Source: an uncultured Faecalibacterium sp. (lineage in GTDB: Bacteria; Bacillota; Clostridia; Oscillospirales; Ruminococcaceae). Taken from it: a DNA stretch of 13,577 nt. Below, piece after piece: positions 5,592 to 12,847 of the stretch. The position numbers and the translations under genes are program-made. Position 1 is the stretch's first letter. Every line of letters begins with the position of its first letter. The stretch lies in NCBI GenBank assembly GCA_934501115.1, contig CAKSTO010000057.1, forward strand, positions 1 through 13,577. Reading direction: 5' to 3'. The notes under the pieces are model-generated. The model searched no databases and had not been told where the DNA came from. It saw only the letters and a program-made list of their open reading frames with translations.

Positions 5592-6218
5592 ATGAGCAAG
5601 ATCATCCGCACCAAAAAGCCCAGCGTCCTGCCGTTTTATGCCATGGCACTGGTATTCGTGGTGCTGTGTGCAGTGCTTCCGGTGTACAAGCTGTGGGCGC
5701 TGCTGGCAGCGCTGGGCGGTGCCCTGATCGCCTTTGGTGCAGCACAAAAGGCCTGCCCGCCCCGGGTGGTGGAGCACGAAGTACCCTTCCATACCGGTGT
5801 GGAGGATGTGGACGCGATGCTGACGGATATCCAGAAACAGCTGGACGCTCTGCATACGCTCAATGAGCAGCTGCCTGACCCGCAGCTGTCTGCCGCCATG
5901 ACCCGCATGGAAAAGGCAGGCCGCTCCATTCTGGAAGCAGTGGAGGCAAACCCCGAAAAGGCAAAGCAGGTGCGCCGGTTTGCAAACTACTATCTGCCGG
6001 ACGCCGTGAACGTGCTGCAACAGTACGCAAAGCTGGCAAAGCAGGGAGTGCGCGGCGAGAATGCCGCGTCGATCCGCGCCGAGGTGGAGCACAATGCGGC
6101 TTCCATTGCCACTGCGTTTGAAAACCAGCTGGATGCCCTGTACGCTGCTGAGAGCATGGATCTTTCTGCGGACATCGCTGTTTTGCAGAACATGCTCAAG
6201 GGACAGGGACTGAGCTGA
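5592..6218 (+). CDS. XpaC-like membrane protein (5-bromo-4-chloroindolyl phosphate hydrolysis family)
   Basis: A 208-residue protein with two adjacent hydrophobic segments near the N-terminus (about residues 12-30 and 33-50) and a soluble, mainly helical C-terminal part (70-205). This layout and the directly following TelA gene fit the XpaC family (5-bromo-4-chloroindolyl phosphate hydrolysis protein), which in Bacillus subtilis is also paired with a TelA homologue (xpaC-yaaN). The true biochemical role is unknown; the family name comes from an indicator-dye phenotype and does not establish a phosphatase fold. AAGGAG at 5579-5584 with 7-nt spacing supports the start. The next gene starts 94 bp downstream, with a truncated palindromic repeat in between. 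Topology would leave the helical domain on the cytosolic side if both segments span the membrane. Confidence 0.72.
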   Translation: MSKIIRTKKPSVLPFYAMALVFVVLCAVLPVYKLWALLAALGGALIAFGAAQKACPPRVVEHEVPFHTGVEDVDAMLTDIQKQLDALHTLNEQLPDPQLSAAMTRMEKAGRSILEAVEANPEKAKQVRRFANYYLPDAVNVLQQYAKLAKQGVRGENAASIRAEVEHNAASIATAFENQLDALYAAESMDLSADIAVLQNMLKGQGLS

Positions 6219-6229
6219 TAAGGAAAAAT

Positions 6230-6281
6230 GCGCTCTCTCAGGCCGCATCGCGTCAGTGATGACGGAGAGGGCGAGGATGCT
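6230..6281 (-). repeat. Truncated CTCGCCCTCTC repeat inside the operon
   Basis: Read on the minus strand it begins GCATCCTCGCCCTCTCCGTC, the terminal sequence of the full elements, and stops after about 50 bp. It still folds: GCTCTCTC (6232-6239) pairs with GAGAGGGC (6265-6272) with one G-T pair. It lies between the XpaC-like and TelA-like genes and supplies in-frame GTG/ATG codons (6256, 6259) that are unlikely to be used. Confidence 0.65.
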
Positions 6282-6312
6282 AACCGTTGATTTGGAAAGG
6301 AAGGAATCTCTT

Positions 6313-7467
6313 ATGGCAGACAATACATTCAACTTTGATCTGGATGCCCCCGCAGTACCGACTCTGACCCTTGACCCGACCCCTGCAGCGGAAGAAAAGG
6401 CTGCGCCCGCGCAGCAGGAAGCCCCTGCTCCGGAAACACAGGTGAACCTGACCCCGGAGGAACAGGCGATGGTGGATCAGTTTGCCGAGAAGATCGACAT
6501 CACCAACAGCCAGCAGGTGCTGCAGTACGGTTCTGCCTGCCAGAAAAAGATCGGCGACTTTTCGGAAGCAGCCCTCTCCAAGGTTGCCACCAAGGATCTG
6601 GGCGAGGTAGGCGACATGATCACCGGCCTGATCGGGGAGCTGAAGAGCTTTGATGCCGGTGAGGAAGAAAAAAAGGGCATTCTGGGCTTCTTCAAGAAAA
6701 AAGGCGATCAGCTGGATGCCATGAAGATGAAGTACAACAAGGCCGAGACCAACGTGGAAAAGATCCAGTCCATGCTGGAGGGGCATCAGGTGCAGCTGCT
6801 CAAGGACATCGCCATGCTGGATAAGATGTACGAGCTGAACATGGCCTACTTCAAGGAGCTGAGCATGTATATCCTTGCCGGCAAAAAGAAGCTGGCCGAT
6901 GTGCGCGCCAACGAGCTGCAGCAGGCCATGGACAAGGCCAAGGCTTCCGGCCTGCCGGAGGACGCACAGGCTGCCCGCGATCTGGCCGACCAGTGCGAGC
7001 GCTTTGAAAAGAAGCTCTACGATCTGGAGCTCACCCGCAACATCAGCCTGCAGATGGGCCCCCAGATCCGCCTGCTGCAGAACAACGACACCATGATGGC
7101 GGAAAAGATCCAGTCCACCATCGTCAACACCATCCCGCTGTGGAAAAATCAGATGGTGCTGGCGCTGGGTCTGGCACACAGCCAGCAGGCCATGCAGGCA
7201 GAGCGTGCCGTCACCGACATGACCAACGATCTGCTCAAGAAGAACGCTGAGGCGCTGAAGATGGGCACCATCGAGACGGCCAAGGAGTCTCAGCGCGGCG
7301 TAGTGGACATCGAGACCCTGCAGCAGACCAACAAGAGCCTGATCGAGACGCTGGACGAACTGAACAAGATCCAGAACGAGGGCCGCGCAAAGCGCGCCGC
7401 TGCCGAGCAGGCGCTGAACCGCATCGAAGACGAACTGAAAGCAAAAATGATGGAGATCCGGAGCTGA
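6313..7467 (+). CDS. Toxic anion resistance protein, TelA family
   Basis: A 384-residue soluble, largely alpha-helical protein of the TelA/YaaN/KlaA family, linked by family history to tellurite and other toxic-anion or cell-envelope stress tolerance; its mechanism is unknown. A Pro/Ala-rich, probably disordered N-terminus (about 1-50) precedes the family core. In the core I recognise the conserved block IQSMLEGHQVQLLKDIAMLDKMYELN and the following YFKELSMYILAGKKKL, and a long charged coiled-coil-like C-terminus (about 305-384, many E/K/Q). I chose ATG 6313 (protein start MADNTFNF) because the purine-rich AAGGAAGGA just upstream is a usable SD, and the longer frame from 6256 begins inside a repeat element. 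The LemA-like gene begins one base after the stop, so the two are in one transcript and probably coupled. Confidence 0.88.
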   Translation: MADNTFNFDLDAPAVPTLTLDPTPAAEEKAAPAQQEAPAPETQVNLTPEEQAMVDQFAEKIDITNSQQVLQYGSACQKKIGDFSEAALSKVATKDLGEVGDMITGLIGELKSFDAGEEEKKGILGFFKKKGDQLDAMKMKYNKAETNVEKIQSMLEGHQVQLLKDIAMLDKMYELNMAYFKELSMYILAGKKKLADVRANELQQAMDKAKASGLPEDAQAARDLADQCERFEKKLYDLELTRNISLQMGPQIRLLQNNDTMMAEKIQSTIVNTIPLWKNQMVLALGLAHSQQAMQAERAVTDMTNDLLKKNAEALKMGTIETAKESQRGVVDIETLQQTNKSLIETLDELNKIQNEGRAKRAAAEQALNRIEDELKAKMMEIRS

Positions 7468-7468
7468 A

Positions 7469-8230
7469 ATGGCGAACGCAGATTTTTCTCAGAAACAGAA
7501 TACAGCCCCCGGCGGCTTTGACGCCGGGAGCTATCGCGCAAAGGCTCAGCCTGAGGAGGCCGTGCGGCTGACCCCGGCACAGCAGAAGCTGGCAGAGCTG
7601 GAAGCAAAACTGCCCGCAGCGCTTTCCACCCGGGCAGCGGCGCTGGCACTGAGCGTGGTGATCATGCTGGCGGCCTTTGCGGGCTTTGGCAGCGCCAAAC
7701 TGCGCGGTAAATATAACGAAGCCCGCCAGTGGTTCACGACAGGTGTTTCTGCCGACAACGGCTATAACCTGAACGAAGAGCTGACCACCCGCATGAATAC
7801 AGCGGCCAACATCATCACGACTGCCGGCAACACGCTGGGCGCTGACAGTGCCGAGGTGCAGGCAGCGCAGACCGCGCTGAACGATTTCACGGCCTGTCTG
7901 GAAGCAGCTCAGAACGGCGGCAAAGCGCAGGCGCTCACCTCGCTGCCCTATTATGATCAGGGCAGCACGATGCACGCGCTGTATCAGGCCAACGAGGTGC
8001 TGGGCACGCGGATCGACCAGCTCTATGCAAAACTGCAGGAGCAGGCCACCGACCCCATGAAGATGGGGGCGGTACAGGGGCAGTACGGCCAGTTCAACAG
8101 CGCCAATACCATCATCGGAACCCTGCAATACAATACGGCAGTCTATGACTACCAGAAAGAGACCGGCGGCTTCCCGGCCAGTGTACTGGGCGGCATTGCC
8201 GGAATAAAGGAGGTCGAACCCTTCGTATGA
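7469..8230 (+). CDS. LemA-like membrane-anchored protein (divergent)
   Basis: A 253-residue protein with a polar N-terminal stretch (1-52), one hydrophobic segment (about 55-75) and a helical extracytoplasmic-type part (80-253). The C-terminal end (about 205-253) has the order of features of LemA: a helix with NSANTIIGTLQYNTAVYDYQ, then GGFPASVLGG and a final aromatic EPFV. The classical N-terminal LemA block is poorly conserved, so the family call is moderate. The cytosolic-looking leader before the membrane segment is longer than in canonical LemA, where the membrane segment is near the first residue. CCGGAG at 7458-7463 with 5-nt spacing gives the start, one base after the TelA stop. Its stop overlaps the TPM gene start (ATGA at 8227-8230). 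LemA next to a TPM-domain gene is a recurrent arrangement, which supports the assignment. Confidence 0.65.
   Translation: MANADFSQKQNTAPGGFDAGSYRAKAQPEEAVRLTPAQQKLAELEAKLPAALSTRAAALALSVVIMLAAFAGFGSAKLRGKYNEARQWFTTGVSADNGYNLNEELTTRMNTAANIITTAGNTLGADSAEVQAAQTALNDFTACLEAAQNGGKAQALTSLPYYDQGSTMHALYQANEVLGTRIDQLYAKLQEQATDPMKMGAVQGQYGQFNSANTIIGTLQYNTAVYDYQKETGGFPASVLGGIAGIKEVEPFV
8206..8214 (+). promoter_or_regulatory. Strong internal SD for the TPM-domain gene
   Basis: AAAGGAGGT, near-perfectly complementary to the 16S 3' end, lies inside the end of the LemA-like frame. The gap to ATG 8227 is 12 nt, longer than optimal, but the overlap ATGA would allow terminating ribosomes to help. Confidence 0.6.
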
Positions 8231-9228
8231 AAAATTTTGTAAAACGAATCAGCGCGCTGGTGCTGGCCATCGCGGTCGGCGCAGCGATCCTGTGCCCGGC
8301 GGCCTTCGCGGCCGCCAGCCTGCCGGATCTGCCGAAGGATCAGTGCGTGGTGGATGACGCCGGGGTGCTGGATCCCTCTGTTGTGCAGACGATCACTGAC
8401 CTGAATGCCCAGCTGGAACAAAGCTGCAGCGGTGCGCAGATCGGTGTCCTGACCGTAGAATATACGGGCAATGAATCCACAGAGGATTACGCTGCGGAAG
8501 CCTTCAACGCATGGGGCATCGGCAATGCTGCGAATAATAACGGCGTGCTGATCCTGCTGGTGATGGAGTCGCCCATCTACGACGACGGCGACTACTACCT
8601 GACCTACGGCGACGGCTTCCGCAATACCACACTGGAAAGTCAGTCCAGTGCCATTGCCCAGACGATGGAAGACGATTTCGCTGACCATGATTACAGCGAT
8701 GCCGTGATCACCTGCGCCAACAATGTGGCCGACACCATCGCGGACATTTACGGCGTCAGCCTGAACAATGGCGGCTATGCAGAACCGGCAGACGACCATG
8801 TGGGCGCGTATGATGTGTTTGTCGGCATCATCACGCTGTTTATCGCGCTGCTGCTGATCTTGTGGATCGTGATGCTGATCTTCCGCTTCTTTATTGCACC
8901 CATCGGCCATGCTGCGGGCTGGAACTGGGGACCTTTTGCATGGGGCTACATGGCAGGCTCGGCGCGCCGCCGCCGCCCCGGCCCTCCGCCCCCGCCGATG
9001 TATCACGACCCTTACCACGACCCTTACCATGACCGTCCCCGCCCGCCCCGCAATAACAACCGGCGTCCGCCCCGTCCCCCTACGGGCGGCGGCTTCGGCG
9101 GTATGGGCGGCGGTTCCTTCGGGGGCGGCTTCGGCGGCTCCCGTGGGGGTGGATCGTTCGGCGGCGGTTCCTTCGGCGGCATGGGCGGCGGCTCCAGCCA
9201 TGGCGGCGGCGGTGGCCGCGGACGGTAA
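8227..9228 (+). CDS. TPM-domain membrane protein with glycine-rich tail
   Basis: 333 residues. A signal peptide or N-terminal anchor (MKNFVKR, then a hydrophobic core to about residue 28, AFA|A cleavage-like) is followed by a TPM domain (about 39-178) with VVDDAGVLDP at its start and GVLILLVMESPIYDDGDYYLTYGDGF in the middle. A transmembrane segment (about 198-224) and a C-terminal tail come next. The tail goes from Arg/Pro-rich with HDPYHDPYHD (260-270) to a Gly/Ser/Phe low-complexity run (286-333). TPM proteins of this build (YgcG type) are extracytoplasmic domains held by a C-terminal membrane helix; their role is uncertain (phosphatase-like fold, photosystem II repair in plants). It is the last gene of the operon and is followed by a strong terminator. 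The tail is typical of the family, so it is not a frameshift artefact. Confidence 0.85.
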   Translation: MKNFVKRISALVLAIAVGAAILCPAAFAAASLPDLPKDQCVVDDAGVLDPSVVQTITDLNAQLEQSCSGAQIGVLTVEYTGNESTEDYAAEAFNAWGIGNAANNNGVLILLVMESPIYDDGDYYLTYGDGFRNTTLESQSSAIAQTMEDDFADHDYSDAVITCANNVADTIADIYGVSLNNGGYAEPADDHVGAYDVFVGIITLFIALLLILWIVMLIFRFFIAPIGHAAGWNWGPFAWGYMAGSARRRRPGPPPPPMYHDPYHDPYHDRPRPPRNNNRRPPRPPTGGGFGGMGGGSFGGGFGGSRGGGSFGGGSFGGMGGGSSHGGGGGRGR

Positions 9229-9267
9229 CGCCGCTGCGCGGCAATGGCGGAGGAACGGACGATTTAA

Positions 9268-9376
9268 AATGCCCTCCGCGTTGCTTTGGGCAGCTTCAGA
9301 GGAAGAATTATTTGAGATTTTGGGGTTCTGAAAAGCCTGCGGGCTTTTCAGAACCCCTTTTTCACGGATGGGGTCG
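9268..9376 (+). repeat. Two-hairpin repeat, copy B
   Basis: Stem 1 is TGCCC (9270-9274) with GGGCA (9288-9292) around TCCGCGTTGCTTT. The linker at 9293-9321 contains GGAAGAATTATTTGAG. Stem 2 is a perfect 16-bp hairpin with loop TGCG, and the tail is TTTTTCACGGATGGGGTC. Compared with copies A and C, the loops and tail are nearly constant while both stems have swapped base pairs. This copy lies 39 bp after the TPM gene stop. Confidence 0.75.
9322..9362 (+). terminator. Rho-independent terminator of the xpaC-telA-lemA-TPM operon (stem 2 of repeat copy B)
   Basis: A perfect 16-bp stem (9322-9337 with 9342-9357), tetraloop TGCG, then TTTTT (9358-9362). It appears that a repeat element supplies the operon's terminator. 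Confidence 0.75.
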
Positions 9377-9463
9377 GGGCGGCAAGAGGCAGCTGCCGTG
9401 CCGGTCTTGATGGAAAACATTGCCACTCTCTTTTCTGCCCCTTTTATCATGAAGGAAATTCAT

Positions 9464-9492
9464 TTGACAAAACAACTTTGCTAATCTATACT
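9464..9492 (+). promoter_or_regulatory. Strong sigma-A promoter of ilvA
   Basis: A perfect -35 TTGACA (9464-9469), 17-bp spacer and -10 TATACT (9487-9492), about 50 bp before the ATG. No T-box or terminator hairpin is seen in this short leader, so ilvA does not share the tRNA control of ilvB. Confidence 0.85.
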
Positions 9493-9541
9493 GAAAACCA
9501 TATAATTACAGAAAAATGTGTCATATAGAGGGAGAAGTACC

Positions 9542-10747
9542 ATGCTGACTCTGGATAAGATCTACCACGCCGCCTTTGTGCTCAAGGATGTTGCCCGCAA
9601 GACCGACCTGATCGAGGCTCCCAAGCTCTCGAAGGACTGCCAGCTGTACCTGAAGACTGAGAACCTGCAGGCCACCGGCAGCTTCAAGGTGCGCGGCGCT
9701 TATTATAAGATCAGCCAGCTCTCGGAGGAGGAAAGCGCAAAGGGCGTCATTGCCTGCTCTGCGGGCAACCACGCGCAGGGTGTGGCGCTGGCAGCGACCC
9801 GCCGCGGCATCAGGAGCATCGTCTGTATGCCGGACGGCGCACCCATCATGAAGGTGGAAAACACCAAGAATCTGGGCGCGGAGGTCTGCCTTGTGCCCGG
9901 CACCTACGACGACGCCCATGACAAGGCCGTGGAGCTGCAGGAAGAGACCGGCATGACCTTTATCCACCCCTACGACGACGAGCAGGTCATTGCCGGTCAG
10001 GGTACCATCGGTCTGGAAATTCTGGATCAGCTGCCGGATGTGGACGCCGTCATCGTGCCTGTGGGCGGCGGCGGTCTGATCTCCGGCGTGGCCTTTGCCG
10101 TCAAGAGCCTGCGCCCGGAGGTCAAGGTCTACGGCGTGCAGGCCGAGGGTGCCCCCAGCATGTACCGCAGCCTGCATGAGCACAAGTACCAGACCCTGAA
10201 GGCGGTCTCCACCTTTGCGGACGGCATTCAGGTCAAGACCCCCGGCGAGCTGACCTACCAGATCTGTGAGCAGTATGTAGACGATATCGTCACCGTTACC
10301 GAGGACGAGACCGCTGCCGCCATCCTTTCACTGATGGAGAACCAGAAGCTGGTGGCTGAGGGTGCCGGAGCTGTGCCGGTGGCCGCAGCTCTGTTCCACA
10401 AGCTGCCCATCGAGGGCAAAAAGGTGGTGTGCGTCGTTTCCGGCGGCAACATCGACGTGAACATCCTCAACCGCGTGATCACCCGCGGTCTTGTGATGAG
10501 CGGCCGCAAGGCTAACATGACCATTGCGCTGGAGGACAAGCCCGGCCAGCTGAAGAAGGTGGCTGAGGTGGTCTCCCGCTGCGGCAGCAATGTGGTGTCG
10601 GTGCAGCACGACGGCTCCGACCCCAATATGCCCATCTCCAGCTGCTTCCTGAAGCTGACCCTCGAGACCCGCGATGCAGCGCAGATCGAGCAGATCCGTG
10701 CAGAGCTTGCAAAAGAGGGTTTCCAGCTGGTGAGCGAGCGGGTGTAA
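9542..10747 (+). CDS. ilvA: Threonine ammonia-lyase (threonine deaminase), short form with one ACT domain
   Basis: A 401-residue fold-type II PLP enzyme that converts L-threonine to 2-oxobutyrate and ammonia, the first committed step of isoleucine synthesis. The PLP lysine is K49 in TGSFKVRGAYYK. SAGNHAQGVA follows and binds the substrate. The phosphate-binding glycine loop is GGGG at 175-178, and the PLP-ring contact region is VSGGN. From about residue 325 an ACT domain (MTIALEDKPGQLKKV...VVSVQHDG) gives the roughly 400-residue form common in Firmicutes, distinct from the 500-residue E. coli IlvA with two ACT-like modules. Whether it is anabolic or catabolic is not certain from sequence, but the nearby ridA and T-box/ilvB favour biosynthesis. 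AGGGAG at 9529-9534 fixes ATG 9542 over the in-frame GTG at 9518. Confidence 0.93.
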   Translation: MLTLDKIYHAAFVLKDVARKTDLIEAPKLSKDCQLYLKTENLQATGSFKVRGAYYKISQLSEEESAKGVIACSAGNHAQGVALAATRRGIRSIVCMPDGAPIMKVENTKNLGAEVCLVPGTYDDAHDKAVELQEETGMTFIHPYDDEQVIAGQGTIGLEILDQLPDVDAVIVPVGGGGLISGVAFAVKSLRPEVKVYGVQAEGAPSMYRSLHEHKYQTLKAVSTFADGIQVKTPGELTYQICEQYVDDIVTVTEDETAAAILSLMENQKLVAEGAGAVPVAAALFHKLPIEGKKVVCVVSGGNIDVNILNRVITRGLVMSGRKANMTIALEDKPGQLKKVAEVVSRCGSNVVSVQHDGSDPNMPISSCFLKLTLETRDAAQIEQIRAELAKEGFQLVSERV

Positions 10748-10761
10748 ACGGGTACATTTTT

Positions 10762-10912
10762 AGCGTGCTCGCCCTCTCCGTCACAGCTTACGCCGTGCCA
10801 CCTCTCCCAAAGGGAGAGGCCTTGGCAAAAAGATGAAGTTTACGTGGACTGCCAAGGGCTCCCACTTTGGGGGAGCTGCTGAGCAAAGCGAAGCTGAGAG
10901 GGCGAGGATGCT
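10762..10912. repeat. Full-length CTCGCCCTCTC-type palindromic repeat
   Basis: The left terminus AGCGTGCTCGCCCTCTC (10762-10778) and the right terminus GAGAGGGCGAGGATGCT (10896-10912) are imperfect inverted repeats. Inside, CCTCTCCC-AAA-GGGAGAGG and the complementary CCCACTTTGGGGG region form further hairpins, and GCCTTGGCA pairs with TGCCAAGGGC. It is the longest and best-kept copy, at 151 bp. It lies 15 bp after ilvA and before ridA, and may act as a transcript end or RNA-stability structure. Confidence 0.75.
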
Positions 10913-10985
10913 GACCTTGCATAACTACGATACTGAAATAGAAACACGTTATAAACTTTGCGTAATATAAAGGAGAGCTTATACC

Positions 10986-11360
10986 ATGAAAGTTGTATCT
11001 ACCACCAACGCACCCGCCGCCATCGGCCCCTACAGTCAGGCCATCGATCTGGGCAATATGGTGTTCGTTTCCGGCCAGATCCCGGTAGACCCTGCCACCG
11101 GCACCATGGCCGATACCGTGGAGGAGCAGGCCGCACAGAGCCTTGCAAACCTCAAGGCCATTCTGGCCGAGGCAGGCCTTTCCATGGCAAATGTGGTCAA
11201 GACGGTCATCTTCCTTGCCGACATCAATGATTTTGCTGCGGTGAATGCCGTGTATGCCAAGGCGTTTGCAGAGCCGTTCCCTGCCCGCAGCTGCGTGCAG
11301 GTGGCGGCCATCCCCAAAGGGGCAAAGCTGGAGATCGAGTGCATCGCTGTGCGCGAGTGA
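10986..11360 (+). CDS. ridA: RidA family reactive intermediate/imine deaminase
   Basis: 124 residues, the standard length for RidA (YjgF/YER057c/UK114). It is a cytosolic trimer that hydrolyses reactive 2-aminoacrylate/2-aminocrotonate-derived imines released by PLP dehydratases. The N-terminal IGPYSQAI (13-20), the FVSGQIPVDP block (27-36) and the C-terminal PARSCVQVAAIPKGAKLEIE are all present; Arg101 is the conserved residue that salt-bridges the substrate carboxylate. The gene follows ilvA, whose product mix is exactly its substrate (2-aminocrotonate/2-iminobutyrate), so the pairing is functional. AAAGGAG at 10969-10975 is 10 nt before the ATG. The 238-bp gap holds a palindromic repeat, and I see no clear promoter, so it may be read through from ilvA. 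Confidence 0.95.
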   Translation: MKVVSTTNAPAAIGPYSQAIDLGNMVFVSGQIPVDPATGTMADTVEEQAAQSLANLKAILAEAGLSMANVVKTVIFLADINDFAAVNAVYAKAFAEPFPARSCVQVAAIPKGAKLEIECIAVRE

Positions 11361-11395
11361 ACGCGCGCAGACCGTTTCTGAAATACCGGACAACA

Positions 11396-11441
11396 AAAAG
11401 AGCCGCAGGATGCTGCAAAGCAGCGTTCCTGCGGCTCTTTT
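11396..11441. terminator. Bidirectional terminator between ridA and the ATPase gene
   Basis: A perfect 15-bp stem (11396-11410 with 11427-11441) has an inner GCTGC-AAA-GCAGC hairpin. It begins in AAAA and ends in TTTT, so both strands have a T tract. It serves the convergent genes on each side. Confidence 0.9.
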
Positions 11442-11465
11442 GCGGGATGGGTGAGGGCGCTGGGG

Positions 11466-12680
11466 TCACTTCTGTACCCCGGCCGCGCACTGTTCAATGA
11501 ACTGCTTTGCCACCCGGGGGCTGCGGCCTCCGGCGCGGATAGCAAAGGCCTCGGCCTTGACCAGCAGCTGCTCCATGGGCATCTCGATGTGGTGCTGCTT
11601 TGCCAGCTCGGCAAGGATGGTCTCGAACCGGGCTTTCTCCGGTCGCTGGAAGGTGACCGTCAGACCGAACCGCGCCGAAAGGCTCATCAGCTCCTGCCGG
11701 GTGTCGGCTTCGTGGATGTCGTCGCCGGTGCGGTCGGTCAGGGTCTCCTTGATGAGATGGCGGCGGTTGGAGGTGGCGTACACGGCGATGTTCTTAGCCC
11801 GGCCACCTACGCTGCCTTCCAGAATGGCTTTCAGGGCGGCAAAATTGTCGTCGTTGGCGGTAAAGCTCAGATCATCGATGAAGAGGATGAACTTGAGCGG
11901 ATTCGCGGCCAGCCTGTCCATCAGGTCAGGGATCTGGTAGAGCTGATTTTTCTTCACCTCCACCAGACGTAGGCCATCGGGCGCAAACTCGTTGGCAATG
12001 GCCTTTACCGAACTGGACTTGCCGGTGCCGGCGTCACCGTACAGCAGCACATTGTTGGCGGGCATGCCGGCCAGCAGGGCTTTGGTATTGGCAATGACCT
12101 TTTCCCGCTCCTTTTCGTAGCCCGGCAGTTCGGAAAGCCGCTGGGGATCCGGGTATTTCACCGGCACCAGCTGGCCGTTTTCCACCGTGAACACATGGTG
12201 CTTGGCAAACATGCCGTAGCCCTTTCTGCCCACCTCGCTCATGCGCCGGGCGTAGGCGGCGGGCAGGTCGATGCTCAAGGTCTCCCACCGGGGCAGAAAC
12301 CGGTAGTCCGCGCGCGGAGCCGTCAGCCCGGAGGCGTCCAGCAGTGCGTCCAGCGTCAGGCCGCACAGCTGCTGCAAAAAGGCCAGCTCGCTGTCCAGCG
12401 CACCCTTCAGCACCGGGCTGAGGGTGCCAGCTGCGGCCTGACGCACGCAGACGGTCTCGGCCTCCAGCACAGCGGCGCTGAGGTAATCACCCCAGTTGTC
12501 CGTGTGCTCAAAGAGAGCGGCCTCGAATTGTGCGGCTGCGTCACACACCGAACCTGTGCTGGCATCAGCAGCTCCCATGCGGTCGGTCAGCTCCGCAAAC
12601 CTGCCAATGACAGGGTCGCGCAGCAGGCTGCGGAAAACAACAAGCCCGTGCAGCCGGGCGTTCCAGTCTTTCAATTTCAT
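11466..12680 (-). CDS. DUF815-type P-loop ATPase
   Basis: A 404-residue AAA+-like ATPase. The N-terminal half (1-200) is helical and has no recognised domain. The ATPase core follows: Walker A GDAGTGKSS (215-223), Walker B FILFIDDLSF (264-273) and a sensor-1-like YATSNRRHL (about 301-309). DIHEADTRQELMSLSARFGL and a C-terminal lid helix (about 345-400) come after. This arrangement is that of the DUF815/YifB-independent ATPase group (Pfam PF05673), of unknown function and cytosolic. I chose the ATG at 12680 (MKLKDWNARLHG), because AGGGACAGGAAT precedes it; the longer frame to 12788 covers the promoter region. It is transcribed alone, convergent with ridA and divergent from the T-box/ilvB unit. 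Confidence 0.85.
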   Translation of the reverse strand: MKLKDWNARLHGLVVFRSLLRDPVIGRFAELTDRMGAADASTGSVCDAAAQFEAALFEHTDNWGDYLSAAVLEAETVCVRQAAAGTLSPVLKGALDSELAFLQQLCGLTLDALLDASGLTAPRADYRFLPRWETLSIDLPAAYARRMSEVGRKGYGMFAKHHVFTVENGQLVPVKYPDPQRLSELPGYEKEREKVIANTKALLAGMPANNVLLYGDAGTGKSSSVKAIANEFAPDGLRLVEVKKNQLYQIPDLMDRLAANPLKFILFIDDLSFTANDDNFAALKAILEGSVGGRAKNIAVYATSNRRHLIKETLTDRTGDDIHEADTRQELMSLSARFGLTVTFQRPEKARFETILAELAKQHHIEMPMEQLLVKAEAFAIRAGGRSPRVAKQFIEQCAAGVQK

Positions 12681-12738
12681 ATTCCTGTCCCTCTGATCTG
12701 AACATGTGATCCATAAACGCGCAAACGCGCATAGCAAA

Positions 12739-12767
12739 AGTATACAGCGCTTTTTTTCACGGCGCAA
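12739..12767 (-). promoter_or_regulatory. Candidate promoter of the DUF815 ATPase gene
   Basis: On the minus strand TTGCGC, a 17-bp spacer and TATACT (plus-strand bases 12767-12762 and 12744-12739) lie about 60 bp before the start codon. A tandem AAACGCGC pair (12718-12733) lies between it and the gene. Confidence 0.5.
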
Positions 12768-12819
12768 GAGGTGTTCAAATCCATTCATGTTTGAGATGCT
12801 TCAGGATACAAATCATCGA

Positions 12820-12847
12820 TTGACAAAAGCCCGATTTATAGTATAAT
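12820..12847 (+). promoter_or_regulatory. Strong sigma-A promoter of the T-box/ilvB unit
   Basis: A perfect -35 TTGACA (12820-12825), 16-bp spacer and a perfect -10 TATAAT (12842-12847). Transcription should begin near 12855, just before the T-box stem I sequence. Confidence 0.88.

Noticed and set aside
6256..6312. N-terminal extension of the TelA-like protein (MMTERARMLTV...)
   Set aside because: It is encoded by the truncated repeat; a better SD precedes ATG 6313, where the protein begins MADNTFNF.
8149..9450. 433-codon open frame on the minus strand opposite the TPM gene
   Set aside because: Its Ala/Gly/Arg-rich composition comes from the complement of the Gly-rich tail, and it also runs across the operon terminator and repeat B.
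12681..12788. 36-residue N-terminal extension of the DUF815 ATPase
   Set aside because: It covers the candidate promoter, lacks an SD, and is Cys/Arg-rich unlike the rest of the protein.
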